Assembly (NCBI RefSeq): GCF_009650095.1
Contig: NZ_CP045915.1
Coordinates: 4,898,001 to 4,962,000, forward strand
Length of the DNA: 64,000 nucleotides
DNA from: Gracilibacillus salitolerans
Lineage (GTDB): Bacteria; Bacillota; Bacilli; Bacillales; Amphibacillaceae
Direction: 5' to 3'
Every line of letters starts with the position of its first letter. The stretch's first letter is position 1. The position numbers and the translations under genes were made by a program. A model generated the notes under the pieces. That model was not told the DNA's origin. It did no database searches and worked only from the letters and a program-made list of their open reading frames with translations. Positions 55,241-63,891 of this stretch are shown one piece after another.

Positions 55241-55535
55241 ACTTACCTAACCAGCTACATTATTTCAAGTACATTCGTTCACAATCTTCTCTTCTTAATT
55301 CTAACATAATCTTATTCATCGATATTCCACAAAAAGCCTGGTTGTTGAATTTAAAGGATCCAGCGTACTAATATAATTTTATCAAAATGAAAAATGGGAG
55401 CATATCTTATTCTGGACTTGTGCCTTTTTCTTGAATAATGTTCTATTTAAAATTCCTTGACTATTTTTGAACTATGTGAAAAACCACATCCCTATACGAA
55501 GAATGTGGCCACACATTAAAAATGATTGTTTAGGT
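55241..55535. other. Gene-free region with degraded repeat
   Basis: AT-rich; apart from the degraded hairpin copy at 55388 and a CACATTC / GAATGTG terminator-like pair around 55485-55512 I see nothing. Confidence 0.4.
55388..55440. repeat. Degraded second copy of the 51284 hairpin element
   Basis: Aligns end to end with 51284-51335 (shared GCATATC.TATTCTGGA and TTGAATAA). The stem is damaged on the right arm (ACTTGTGCC), so it has probably lost its function. Confidence 0.65.
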
Positions 55536-56090
55536 TCAGCGAAGAACGCTCAATGCACTACTCCAGTTGATCACCTGATCAAGCATGGCATGAACTGATT
55601 TTTTTTGGAAGGCAGCCGGCTTCAACTCGCTGAAATTCTCGAAATCGGTAAAGAGCGAAAGTCGAACCTGCGCACGCACATCGGCAACCTCCAATTCAGC
55701 CATAATCATCCTAAGATTTTCAACCGCAGTCGTAGCCCCCACAGCCCCGTACCCGACAAAACCGGCCGCTTTATTGTTCCATTCCTTATACAAGAAATCA
55801 ATAGCGTTCTTAAGGGCAGGTGACGTTGCGTGATTATACTCTGGCGTGACGAAAATAAAACCATCAAAAGTATCTATTTTTTTGGACCACGCCTTAGTAT
55901 GTGATTTCGTATACTCCCCTGATGCTGCTCCCTTCGGTTCATCAAGCAGTGGCAGATCGTAGTCTGCAATGTCCACGATTTCGAATTCAGCATCACTGCG
56001 TTGATTAGCTATCTCGTATACCCAATGGGCAACAGTCTCGCCATTTCGACCCGGACGTGTACTTCCAATAATAATTGCTATCTTACTCAT
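55536..56090 (-). CDS. NADPH-dependent FMN reductase
   Basis: 184 residues; ATG 56090 after AGGAGG. Flavodoxin-like fold with the FMN phosphate loop IIGSTRPGRNGE and FVTPEYNHATSPALKNAIDFLY. Such enzymes reduce quinones, azo dyes or supply reduced flavin; here it may supply FMNH2 to, or detoxify the product of, the monooxygenase encoded 133 nt upstream. Last gene of the TetR-controlled cassette. Confidence 0.9.
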   Translation of the reverse strand: MSKIAIIIGSTRPGRNGETVAHWVYEIANQRSDAEFEIVDIADYDLPLLDEPKGAASGEYTKSHTKAWSKKIDTFDGFIFVTPEYNHATSPALKNAIDFLYKEWNNKAAGFVGYGAVGATTAVENLRMIMAELEVADVRAQVRLSLFTDFENFSELKPAAFQKKSVHAMLDQVINWSSALSVLR

Positions 56091-56223
56091 GTTACATTCC
56101 TCCTATTAAAAATTGTGAAATCATTGGGGCATCACCCTTCAAGTAAACTTAAATATTTGGATAAGGTATCTTTAATTATCTTTTCATTCAAACAGCGTTT
56201 TAGCGATAAAACAAAGTATCCCT

Positions 56224-56562
56224 TTACGCGCCTTCGATCACTCGTGCAACTTGAAAGAAATCAACCTTCGCAGTCCTTGCCCCACAGCGCTTAATAACTT
56301 CAGCGATTGACTCTTTGGCTGCGTCAAAACCTATTGCCGAAGAACTTTCCATCCAGGACTCTTTTGACAGCCATTGACCATAGTTCACCACCCTTCGTCC
56401 ATCATCACTCGCATGAAAACTTGCGGAAACAAATCCAGTAAAATGGGGAAAGTATTGTTCGACTTGATCAGTAATTCCATCAATCAATACCTGTTGGAAT
56501 GGTGGTTCAACATCAAACTCAACCATCACCGTAAAGAATCGGTTTTCATCTATTGTCGCCAT
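56224..56562 (-). CDS. ABM-type monooxygenase (antibiotic biosynthesis monooxygenase fold)
   Basis: 112 residues; ATG 56562 after AAGGAGG. Ferredoxin-like fold with FTVMVEFDVEPPF, FTGFVSASFHASDDGRRVVNYGQW and a SWMESS helix. ABM proteins oxidise aromatic polyketides or quinols without a bound cofactor. Lies between the efflux pump and the flavin reductase, so it may modify the same toxic aromatic compound. Confidence 0.85.
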   Translation of the reverse strand: MATIDENRFFTVMVEFDVEPPFQQVLIDGITDQVEQYFPHFTGFVSASFHASDDGRRVVNYGQWLSKESWMESSSAIGFDAAKESIAEVIKRCGARTAKVDFFQVARVIEGA

Positions 56563-56638
56563 TTTTAATTCCTCCTTAGATCATGTAGGTTATTATTACT
56601 ACCACTGAGTGGCTATCCTCACTTATCAATGAATCGTA

Positions 56639-58042
56639 TTATGGGCTCTGCTCAGTCTGACTTGGTTTATGCGTCATTTTAAAACGCGTGCTTGACGCCC
56701 TCTGAAACTGGAAATAGTAAAGCAATATAATACTTACAAGCAAAAGAGCGAGCGAGAGGTAAATATTACTGTAAACAAACCCGTCCGAAAACAAATTTGC
56801 GGGATTCCAGTTCACAACGGCCCCCAGGTCAACTACTTTTCCGTATACGGCTCCTGCAATGCTTCCTGCCATAAAGTTCAACATTGAGAAAATACCCATG
56901 CCAACCCCAATCTGTTCATTCGGTAATGTTTGGGAAATCGTGTTCGACAGTGTAATGAGTATGAACGCAGCTCCGACATCACCAATGGTTAAAAAGACAG
57001 CGATGAAAATCGGCGAACTTCCCACAAAGGAAGATAATAAAAGAAGGGCGATGAACATTAACGCGGATGATAAGTAGAATAAGAATGGATTTCCTTTCGC
57101 ATCCGCTAATTTGCCACCTTTTTTCCCGAGAATAGCCGAAATGATGGCGGCTGGAACCATCACCATGCCAATCAGCTGTGGATCCAAATGATTGACGTCG
57201 GATAACAACAACGGACTAAGATAAACGAAGGAGAAACTGCTCCCACTGACCAAAAAAATGATCACTAGTCCAAAAGTGTAACGCTTGTTTTGGAACAGAC
57301 TAGCTTGAACAAACGGTTCTGCTGCAGAACGAATGCGTATCATGAACAAGACGAACATAATTAGGCAGCCGGTGGCAAGCATCCATCCCCCTTTCGTGAC
57401 AGACAAGAGCAATAGTGCGATTGTTCCGGCAAACAGCCCACCGCCAATCCAATCCACTTTGCTTCCATCCCCTTGTTCGTCATCCAAATATTTACGGTAA
57501 AACGGCAATAGGAACAGCGTAAAAAGGGGTAGACAGAACAACCATCGCCAATCAGCAATGCTGACAATTAAAGCAGGAACAATCGGACCCAATACTCTAC
57601 CAAGCGCCAACCCGACGGCGACCAAACCCAAAGCGCGACCGCGTCTCTCCGGTGGAAAATATCTAACGGGAATGATCATAGCCATTGCCGGAATGACTGA
57701 AGCTCCCACAGCCTGTAAGATCCTACCAAGAAGTACCATCCAATATGCTTGAGCGATCAGACCAACCATTGAACCAAGTGAAAAAAAGATCAGTCCGAAC
57801 GTCAACAAATTTTTAGGCTTGCAGCTATCGGCCAATTTCCCATAGATGACCGCTCCGATTCCATAAATCAGCATATAGGCTGATGAAACCCAGCTCACTT
57901 GGGCAAAAGAAAGGTCAAGATCCGCAGCGATATCGGGCAGCACGATATTAAACACCGTTGCACTCATGACGGACAGGACAAGCGTGAACATCAAAATACG
58001 CATTAAATTTTCTCCAGTTTGTTGCTTTACCTCGTGCACCAT
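56639..58042 (-). CDS. DHA2-type MFS drug efflux protein (Tet(K)/Tet(L)-like layout)
   Basis: 467 residues, about 14 helices; ATG 58042 after AAAGGAGAG. NIVLPDIAADLDLSFAQVSWV, YMLIYGIGAVIYGKLAD (motif A region) and GRILQAVGASVIPAM (motif C-like) match the drug:H+ antiporter-2 group including Tet(L). Substrate unknown; the neighbours point to an aromatic or quinone-like drug. Under TetR operator 1. Confidence 0.9.
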   Translation of the reverse strand: MVHEVKQQTGENLMRILMFTLVLSVMSATVFNIVLPDIAADLDLSFAQVSWVSSAYMLIYGIGAVIYGKLADSCKPKNLLTFGLIFFSLGSMVGLIAQAYWMVLLGRILQAVGASVIPAMAMIIPVRYFPPERRGRALGLVAVGLALGRVLGPIVPALIVSIADWRWLFCLPLFTLFLLPFYRKYLDDEQGDGSKVDWIGGGLFAGTIALLLLSVTKGGWMLATGCLIMFVLFMIRIRSAAEPFVQASLFQNKRYTFGLVIIFLVSGSSFSFVYLSPLLLSDVNHLDPQLIGMVMVPAAIISAILGKKGGKLADAKGNPFLFYLSSALMFIALLLLSSFVGSSPIFIAVFLTIGDVGAAFILITLSNTISQTLPNEQIGVGMGIFSMLNFMAGSIAGAVYGKVVDLGAVVNWNPANLFSDGFVYSNIYLSLALLLVSIILLYYFQFQRASSTRFKMTHKPSQTEQSP

Positions 58043-58092
58043 CTTTTATCTCTCCTTTCCAGCTAAAAATTTAGTAGTAATTCCTCATCCAT

Positions 58093-58114
58093 TGACCGTC
58101 ACTACTGACTTACA
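58093..58114. promoter_or_regulatory. TetR operator 1 upstream of the efflux gene
   Basis: TGACCGTCACTACTGACTTACA matches the dyad at 58752 at most positions (consensus TGACNGTCACTNNTGACTNACA). Located 51 bp before the MFS start. Confidence 0.7.
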
Positions 58115-58133
58115 TTTTACTTTTAAAAAATTA

Positions 58134-58730
58134 CTAGGGGGTTAAAGCCCTAGTAAATATCAAGACACTTTCTTCAATAAAGACTTCGATCGAAAAAGCG
58201 TCAAGAATGGGATCATTGTTGATTCTTCCCGTGGCTGCACCATAGTGCATATACAGGAAGACAACAGCCTGTCTTTCGGGATCTGTTTGTATGATCTTTC
58301 CCTTATTGTACATTTCTTCGAAGTACTCGGTTAAGAACTCTTTTAATTGTTGCGGGTGTTTGTGAGTAGATTCCTGAAAGCCAGGAAGATTCTCACGCTC
58401 TCTTCCACTAATTTGGATCAGTTTTCGATTCTGATGCATGATTCGATGGTAGTTTCGACTAATCATCATCAAGTCTGTATGAAGGTCCCATGTTATTTTC
58501 TTGTCAAAGAGATCTTTCATCTCTTCCGCATAATGATAACGATGAAAAGCTGATTCTAACAAATTTTGTTTGCTTTTAAAGTGTCTAAACAACGTTTTTT
58601 CACTAAATCCAGCTTTTGTTGCAATTTCTTCCGTCGTAACGCCATTGTAGCCTCTTTCTGCCATAAGATCGATAGCAGCCGTCATAATTTTATCAGCAGT
58701 GTCCTGTTTTTTATTAGAATTCATTTGCAT
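58134..58730 (-). CDS. TetR-family repressor
   Basis: 198 residues; ATG 58730 with GGAGAGG upstream. N-terminal HTH ADKIMTAAIDLMAERGYNGVTTEEIATKAGFSEKTLFRHFKSK is canonical; the rest is the ligand-binding helical domain. Matching dyads lie upstream of itself and of the efflux gene, so it should repress both until a drug binds. Confidence 0.93.
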   Translation of the reverse strand: MQMNSNKKQDTADKIMTAAIDLMAERGYNGVTTEEIATKAGFSEKTLFRHFKSKQNLLESAFHRYHYAEEMKDLFDKKITWDLHTDLMMISRNYHRIMHQNRKLIQISGRERENLPGFQESTHKHPQQLKEFLTEYFEEMYNKGKIIQTDPERQAVVFLYMHYGAATGRINNDPILDAFSIEVFIEESVLIFTRALTP

Positions 58731-58751
58731 ACCCTCGACCTCTCCGATTAA

Positions 58752-58773
58752 TGTCAGTCACCAGTGACTGTCA
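58752..58773. promoter_or_regulatory. TetR operator 2 (autoregulation)
   Basis: TGTCAGTCACCAGTGACTGTCA, an 18-of-22 dyad, 21 bp upstream of the repressor start; same half-sites as operator 1. Confidence 0.75.
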
Positions 58774-58974
58774 CAAATATACAATATCATTTTTGAATTG
58801 TCAAGTTTAATTTAAAATTTCCAGACATGTTCTTTGTTTATCTCTTCTTTTAGAAAATCGCCCGTTTGCGAAAGAACGCTCTTTCTTATTGAAAATCAAT
58901 CCAATTAATACAACATGTGTAACATTTTGAATCCAATAACTATGTCTTTTAATCTTTGACCTAATTTTGAATTC

Positions 58975-59559
58975 TTAATAAGTTGTTGTTTCTACATAAT
59001 TGGCTTGAAATTGACTCGGTGAGAGTCCAGTGCTACGTTTAAACGCATTATAAAAGCTCGAAATGCTTTTATAACCTATTTGATAACCAACTTCTGTACT
59101 ATTTAAGGCGGTTGTGAGAAGAAGCGCTTTCGCCTTCTCGATTCTGACTTTTTCCAAAAACATACGTGGCGTATATCCAGTCCTGTCCTTAAAGAGTCGA
59201 TTCAAATGGAAACGGCTGACCCCTACATCTGATGCTATATCATGTAGATGAATGTTTTTCCAGTAATTATTTTCTATAATCCCCTTAGTATCCTCTATTA
59301 TCGATTCGAGTGGGTCATAATTTTTTATTTTTAGATCGGGGCGGCATCTTTTACAGGGACGATACCCTGCTTTTTCGGCATTGACAGCATTTTTAAAAAA
59401 GGATACATTTTTATACTTTGGGGTTTTTGATCTACAAGATGGCCGACAAAAAATCCCCGTTGTCTTTATCGCATAAAAAAACTTCCCATCATATTCAGGG
59501 TTACATGTAACGGTTGCTTCCCACATGGTTTCCTTAGAAATCTTATTTTGGTCCCACAT
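58975..59559 (-). CDS. adaA: AdaA-type methylphosphotriester sensor / AraC activator
   Basis: 194 residues; ATG 59559 after AAGGAAGTG. Ada zinc domain 10-75 with four Cys: GIFCRPSC (methyl-acceptor Cys) and YRPCKRC; then an AraC double HTH about 85-190 (IASDVGVSRFHLNRLFKDRTGYTPRMFLEKVRI, SISSFYNAFKRSTGLSPSQF). Fits Bacillus AdaA, which takes a methyl group from phosphotriesters and turns on repair genes. No adaB/ogt or alkA gene is adjacent; instead the gene overlaps the end of a permease gene by 17 nt. Confidence 0.93.
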   Translation of the reverse strand: MWDQNKISKETMWEATVTCNPEYDGKFFYAIKTTGIFCRPSCRSKTPKYKNVSFFKNAVNAEKAGYRPCKRCRPDLKIKNYDPLESIIEDTKGIIENNYWKNIHLHDIASDVGVSRFHLNRLFKDRTGYTPRMFLEKVRIEKAKALLLTTALNSTEVGYQIGYKSISSFYNAFKRSTGLSPSQFQANYVETTTY

Positions 59560-60829
59560 TAGATTTTAACACTTCCTTATCGAAAGAAATCCTCTTAACA
59601 AAAACCATATAAATCACATATAAAGCCACGACAATTAACGGAGCGAAAATGTATAATTGAAAAAATGGAATCACTAGTAAACATAAAATTAAAGATACTA
59701 ACGACGTCCACCAATCCAGCTTGTTCTTCTTAAACAATTTAACACCTGCTGCCATCGAAAAAACGTAAACTAAAATTCCGAGAGAAGTCGGGATAAACAA
59801 AATATCGTTAAATGTTAGTGATAGGACCTCTGTTACTACAACACCTGCTACCGCAAAACAAACAACAAATAAAACCATCCGTCTAGGAATTTGAGTTGTT
59901 GTATGCAGTCTGGAGAAAACTTTTGGAAAAGCACCATCTCTACTTAACGAATACCCTAGTTGAATTAGACTGGCTACAAATGCATTCACTGTTCCTGTAC
60001 AAATGATTAACGCTAATACAGCCGTAACAACTTTAGCACCTATTCCCACTGTTTCTTCCATTATAACACCAATAGGAGATAGGTTGCTTTCTTTACTTCC
60101 ATAGGTAGCTGTTCCAATAGTGACAAGGCTTAACGCCAAGAACAATATGCCAATGACAACTGCACTAACAACCGTACTTTTTACAATTTCTTTTTCCGGC
60201 CTTTTAAAGTTATTCGCCAGACTACAAATCGCCTCCCAACCGAAAAAAGACCAAAAAATAATGGTTATAGCACTTCCAACAGAAAACCATCCGTTCGGAA
60301 CAAATGGGGTAAAATTATTCCATTGTATATATGGTAACGACACAAATATAGTTAACAATAAAAGCACCAGTAAACAAGTACTTAAAATCAACGCGACTTT
60401 ACCACTGACTGTTACACCATAATAATTTGAAACTCCTGCAATCGCCAAAAGGAGGATGGCAATTAGTGTGGTTTCAAAATGTGAAAATCCAAATGCATTA
60501 CTAACATAAAAAGCACCAGTTAAGGATACAATCGTTTGTCCTACTGCTGCTGTTACAAAGTAAAACCAGCCGACAATATTGCCAAGATGATATCCAAAAG
60601 AATTTCTAACAAAAGTTGCAGCTCCACCAGCATCCGGATATTTTCGAGCCAAACTCGCAAATGTGTAAGCAAGTGGAAAACTTATTAAAATCACGATAAG
60701 CCACGATATAATGGAAGCAGGACCAGCAATTGAGGCCGTAACCCCTGACACAAAAAGAACGCCTGACCCCAAAACAGCTGCAATGTATAACGCAATTCCT
60801 TGAAATAATCCAATAGATTTATTGTCCAT
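59543..60829 (-). CDS. APC-superfamily amino-acid permease (YjeH-like)
   Basis: 428 residues, about 12 helices, ATG 60829 after GGGGTGAGAGG. LYIAAVLGSGVLFVSGVTASIAGPASIISW at the N-terminus carries the GSG substrate-backbone loop; FWSFFGWEAICSLANNFKRPEKEI is typical of the APC family. YjeH-like members export or import hydrophobic amino acids. Overlaps adaA by 17 nt and is probably co-transcribed with it. Confidence 0.9.
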   Translation of the reverse strand: MDNKSIGLFQGIALYIAAVLGSGVLFVSGVTASIAGPASIISWLIVILISFPLAYTFASLARKYPDAGGAATFVRNSFGYHLGNIVGWFYFVTAAVGQTIVSLTGAFYVSNAFGFSHFETTLIAILLLAIAGVSNYYGVTVSGKVALILSTCLLVLLLLTIFVSLPYIQWNNFTPFVPNGWFSVGSAITIIFWSFFGWEAICSLANNFKRPEKEIVKSTVVSAVVIGILFLALSLVTIGTATYGSKESNLSPIGVIMEETVGIGAKVVTAVLALIICTGTVNAFVASLIQLGYSLSRDGAFPKVFSRLHTTTQIPRRMVLFVVCFAVAGVVVTEVLSLTFNDILFIPTSLGILVYVFSMAAGVKLFKKNKLDWWTSLVSLILCLLVIPFFQLYIFAPLIVVALYVIYMVFVKRISFDKEVLKSNVGPK

Positions 60830-61105
60830 AATCCTCTCACCCCTTTTTCTATATTTAGCGTACCAAGGAAGAGGTGAGAATTCTTCCTGTTTTTTGCGGT
60901 TTAATCCTTTAACAACATGATTAAAATATTTTTCTGTGATTAGTTTATCATGTCATCTCATCGCTAGTGTTTTTATGATTTTTTGGAGTGCCTGTCTGTT
61001 TTACTTTTCTTACTTATATGAGCCAAAGTAAAATGAGTTTGTTACAATTGGGCAAGATGAATATTTAAGAGGAATTGCTAATTTGATGTTTTTAAACATC
61101 TAGGC

Positions 61106-61148
61106 AAAAAATTAGATCTAATTAGACTTAACAACTCTAATTAGATCT
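61106..61148 (-). terminator. Terminator of the gas-vesicle operon
   Basis: Perfect 13-bp stem AGATCTAATTAGA / TCTAATTAGATCT, 9-nt loop, and on the minus strand AATTTTTTGCC afterwards; 41 bp beyond gvpU. Confidence 0.9.
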
Positions 61149-61189
61149 ATTTATCTGCTCTAGTGTATAATTGTATGTTTTTCTGATGA

Positions 61190-61591
61190 TTATTTGGAAT
61201 TGCTTGTACTTGAGCTTGATTTAGATTCAGCTATCTTTCCTAGAAAAAAGCCGTCAATTTCGCTTAACTTTCCTCTCCAAATTATATTACCTTTAGAAGG
61301 GGTGGATTTACTGTCACCACAATACACTTTTGTATTTTTTAAATGGATAAAGCTCACTGACTCATTTGTACTTGTCTCAGCCCCTTCACTTGCTTGTACT
61401 AATTGTTCACTGATTTTTTTTGATACTTCATTACCATCCTCGAAGGCCTCACTTAACTCTTCAAAGTATTCCTGGGCTGAAATAGTTGTGCCCGAAACAA
61501 GAGCTCCATTGACATTTAAAGTTATCTCTAGGTTAAAATCATGTTTATTTGTAGCTTGTACAAAAAAACCAAGAATAGAGTCGGTACTCAT
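61190..61591 (-). CDS. gvpU: Gas-vesicle protein GvpU
   Basis: 133 residues from ATG 61591 (GGAG 8 nt upstream, inside the end of gvpT; a GTG at 61600 is too close to the site). LEITLNVNGALVSGTTISAQEYFEELSEAFEDG and FIHLKNTKVYCGDSKSTPSKG closely follow Priestia megaterium GvpU, which in that species promotes clustering of gas vesicles by phase separation. Last gene of the operon; terminator follows. Confidence 0.93.
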   Translation of the reverse strand: MSTDSILGFFVQATNKHDFNLEITLNVNGALVSGTTISAQEYFEELSEAFEDGNEVSKKISEQLVQASEGAETSTNESVSFIHLKNTKVYCGDSKSTPSKGNIIWRGKLSEIDGFFLGKIAESKSSSSTSNSK

Positions 61592-61596
61592 TGATT

Positions 61597-62184
61597 TCAC
61601 TCCTCTTTCTCATCAGATTTTGTGTCATCATTATTAGAAACAGCTGTATCGGTTGGCTCTGTTTCTTCTGCTTTTTTACTGTTCTTATTGGTTGTTTTAT
61701 TTCTTGGCTTTTTAGTACTATTTGATCGCTGACTACTTTGCTTTTTGGCGGTGGTATTGTTTTCTCTCGCTGAAGAAATTTGATTTAATTTCTCTTCAAG
61801 ATCTTGTAATCTTTCACGCAATACCTTGTTTTCTTCCTTCAATTCTAAGTAACTCTCTTCGTTTACTAATTCAGTTGTTACGTCATCGTTCGATTCTTCT
61901 TGCTCATTTTGATCATCCGTAAAGACCGTAGAATCTTTTACACGTTGATAAGCATTCTGTGTTTTCTGTTTTCCTGCCTCTTTTAACTCAGATACTTTTC
62001 CTTTTGTTGCTTTTCCTAAATTCTTGCCTTTTTCTTTCCATTCGGTATCATTGATACGAGCAATAAGTTTTTTGCTATTTTCGGATGTTGCAAGATAGCC
62101 AATTGTAGCTCCTACTACCCCTCCAGTAATTGTTCTCTTAAGTGGGGCTTTGTTGTATTCCTTCACTGATTGTTCTTCTCTCAT
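61597..62184 (-). CDS. gvpT: Gas-vesicle accessory protein GvpT
   Basis: 195 residues; ATG 62184 after AGGAGTGG. The N-terminal APLKRTITGGVVGATIGYLATSENSKKL helix matches GvpT/YtxH-like proteins, a coiled coil follows at about 105-135 (ELKEENKVLRERLQDLEEKL), then a long charged, low-complexity tail (NSTKKPRNKTTNKNSKKAEE). The tail is shorter than in P. megaterium. Role in vesicle assembly unclear. Confidence 0.88.
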   Translation of the reverse strand: MREEQSVKEYNKAPLKRTITGGVVGATIGYLATSENSKKLIARINDTEWKEKGKNLGKATKGKVSELKEAGKQKTQNAYQRVKDSTVFTDDQNEQEESNDDVTTELVNEESYLELKEENKVLRERLQDLEEKLNQISSARENNTTAKKQSSQRSNSTKKPRNKTTNKNSKKAEETEPTDTAVSNNDDTKSDEKEE

Positions 62185-62201
62185 TATTCACCACTCCTAT
62201 T

Positions 62202-62513
62202 TTAGTTTTTGGTACTTGTATTGATCGCTTTTTCCAACTGATTTAGTCGCTCTTGAAGCTGTTTATTTTCTTCTTCTAAAGCTTTGGTGTGTTCAGTTGC
62301 TTTTGAACTCAGATAAGGATCCGTCTCCCACCAATCCATACCAATTTCCTTCGCTTTATCTACTGAGGCTACGATTAACCTTATTTTGATCGTTAACAAT
62401 TCCACATCTGCAATTCCTACAGAAATATCCCCAGCTATCACCACTCCTTTGTCCAGTATCTTATCTAATACATCAACAATCGTATTGGACTGAATTGGAT
62501 GTTCTACTGGCAT
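62202..62513 (-). CDS. gvpJ: Gas-vesicle GvpA/J-family protein GvpJ
   Basis: 103 residues from ATG 62513 (GGAGG 9 nt upstream; ATG 62519 is an alternative). NTIVDVLDKILDKGVVIAGDISVGIADVELLTIKIRLIVASVDKA is the GvpA/J core; the C-terminal helix ALEEENKQLQERLNQLEKAI and IGMDWWETDPYLSS mark it as GvpJ, a minor shell or nucleation component. Confidence 0.94.
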   Translation of the reverse strand: MPVEHPIQSNTIVDVLDKILDKGVVIAGDISVGIADVELLTIKIRLIVASVDKAKEIGMDWWETDPYLSSKATEHTKALEEENKQLQERLNQLEKAINTSTKN

Positions 62514-62536
62514 AGCCATTCACCTCCAATTTTTCA

Positions 62537-62821
62537 TTACATTAGCTTGCCTAAAGGACCTAGGTCAATATTTAAATCCTCTGCTTCCAGACCAAAAACT
62601 TCCTTTAGCTCTTCCATTTTTTCTTCTAGATTCATTAAAGCAACACCTAGGTTCTCTATTTGTTCTTCTGTTAAATTGCCTCCCTCAACTCTTCTCATGG
62701 CATGCCGTTCAACTATTTGTCGTAATAGCTCTATTACTGTCATAACAAGCTGTGCAAGTCCTTCTTCAGCATTATCAGGATCGAGATTAATCCGACCATC
62801 TTTCTGATTCGCTGGTTGCAT
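62537..62821 (-). CDS. gvpK: Gas-vesicle protein GvpK
   Basis: 94 residues from ATG 62821 (AAAGGAGGG 9 nt upstream). INLDPDNAEEGLAQLVMTVIELLRQIVERHAMRRVEGG is the GvpK signature. Needed for vesicle formation in other hosts. Its start lies inside the end of gvpS (35-nt overlap), so translation is coupled. Confidence 0.95.
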   Translation of the reverse strand: MQPANQKDGRINLDPDNAEEGLAQLVMTVIELLRQIVERHAMRRVEGGNLTEEQIENLGVALMNLEEKMEELKEVFGLEAEDLNIDLGPLGKLM

Positions 62822-63062
62822 GGGACAGATCCCTCCTTTGACTGTCAAATTGTTGGGAAGAAATTACACTAGAATCATTTTCCCTTGATTGTACAAGTTT
62901 TTCTACGGATGAAATCAATACCCGTAAATCTAAATAGACGAGGTCGACTCCTGCTATGGAAATAATTAAGTCTCCTTTTATAGCAATTCCTTTATCAAGG
63001 ATCACATCTAAAATATCAATCAATGCGATATCCTTGTTTTCGACAGATTCCTTTATCGGCAT
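62787..63062 (-). CDS. gvpS: Gas-vesicle GvpA/J-family protein GvpS
   Basis: 91 residues; ATG 63062 after GTGAGGG. VENKDIALIDILDVILDKGIAIKGDLIISIAGVDLVYLDLRVLISSVEKL matches P. megaterium GvpS nearly residue for residue. A minor GvpA paralogue thought to help nucleation. Overlaps gvpK. Confidence 0.95.
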   Translation of the reverse strand: MPIKESVENKDIALIDILDVILDKGIAIKGDLIISIAGVDLVYLDLRVLISSVEKLVQSRENDSSVISSQQFDSQRRDLSHATSESERWSD

Positions 63063-63072
63063 TACTATTCCC

Positions 63073-63879
63073 TCACTTTAAATCGGAAAAATGATAGGCA
63101 GGCCAAGGACCCGATAATTCTAAGGTAAAGCCTCGCTTCTCTACCGACTTTTCTATTTGTTCCATTTTATCTTTTAAAAGTTCTACCATTGGTCTATCCA
63201 GGAAATACACACTATTCCAGCACATATTCTCCTTACGACCTGTCATTTCCTTATTCCAATTTTTCTTAATGGTTGCCTCTATTGCAAACTGGTTCATTTG
63301 CTCATGGATTTCTTCACAGATCTGGTTCTTTTCCTTTTCCAATTCATCTTCCATTAGCCTGTCTATTTTTTTCATTTCAAAAAAACGGCGTCCTGGTGAT
63401 AGTTGACTAATTTCTTTTTTCTTTGCTTCTATAGTTGAACTATACTGACTTATATCTTCTTTTAACTCCTCATCATCACAGTAGATTTTTAGATTCCATT
63501 CTTCTTTTTCTTTCAAATTTTCTAAGACATTTATCATCTTTTCCTTTTTCGGTTCTACTGTCTGATGGAGTCTTTCTTCATTTTTATAAATAGTACAAAA
63601 CTGTAAAGGGATTAATGTGTACGTATGATTAAGATTCATAATGGTATGATGATGATGAAGAGCCTTTTGTTGAAGCCACTCCATATCATTTTCGGTTTTT
63701 TCTTGCAGTGCCTTCTCAGAAAACTCATTTTCGTCAAGTCCACAAACTACCGCTTCCATAGATCCGACTGGAACCGTATAAATGCTTCCTTTGTCATCAA
63801 AACCTTTCATTTTTGGTATAGGTTTATCCTTTGATTCATTTTCTGGAATAAATCCGTATAGATAAATTAATTGTTCCAC
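63073..63879 (-). CDS. gvpL: Gas-vesicle protein GvpL (GvpL/GvpF family)
   Basis: 268 residues from GTG 63879 (GAGGTGAGAGA upstream). LIYLYGFIPENES at the N-terminus, a His-rich QKALHHHHTIMNLNHTYTLIPLQFCTIY segment and SPGRRFFEMKKIDRL are GvpF/L features. GvpL binds GvpA and other Gvp proteins during shell assembly. Twelve nt after gvpG. Confidence 0.93.
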   Translation of the reverse strand: MEQLIYLYGFIPENESKDKPIPKMKGFDDKGSIYTVPVGSMEAVVCGLDENEFSEKALQEKTENDMEWLQQKALHHHHTIMNLNHTYTLIPLQFCTIYKNEERLHQTVEPKKEKMINVLENLKEKEEWNLKIYCDDEELKEDISQYSSTIEAKKKEISQLSPGRRFFEMKKIDRLMEDELEKEKNQICEEIHEQMNQFAIEATIKKNWNKEMTGRKENMCWNSVYFLDRPMVELLKDKMEQIEKSVEKRGFTLELSGPWPAYHFSDLK

Positions 63880-63891
63880 TCTCTCACCTCA

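Noticed and set aside
60840..60905. GGAAGA..TCTTCC hairpin and a GGTACG stretch upstream of the permease gene, considered as a T-box leader
   Set aside because: The conserved T-box sequence with its GGN pairing and a terminator/antiterminator pair is not present.
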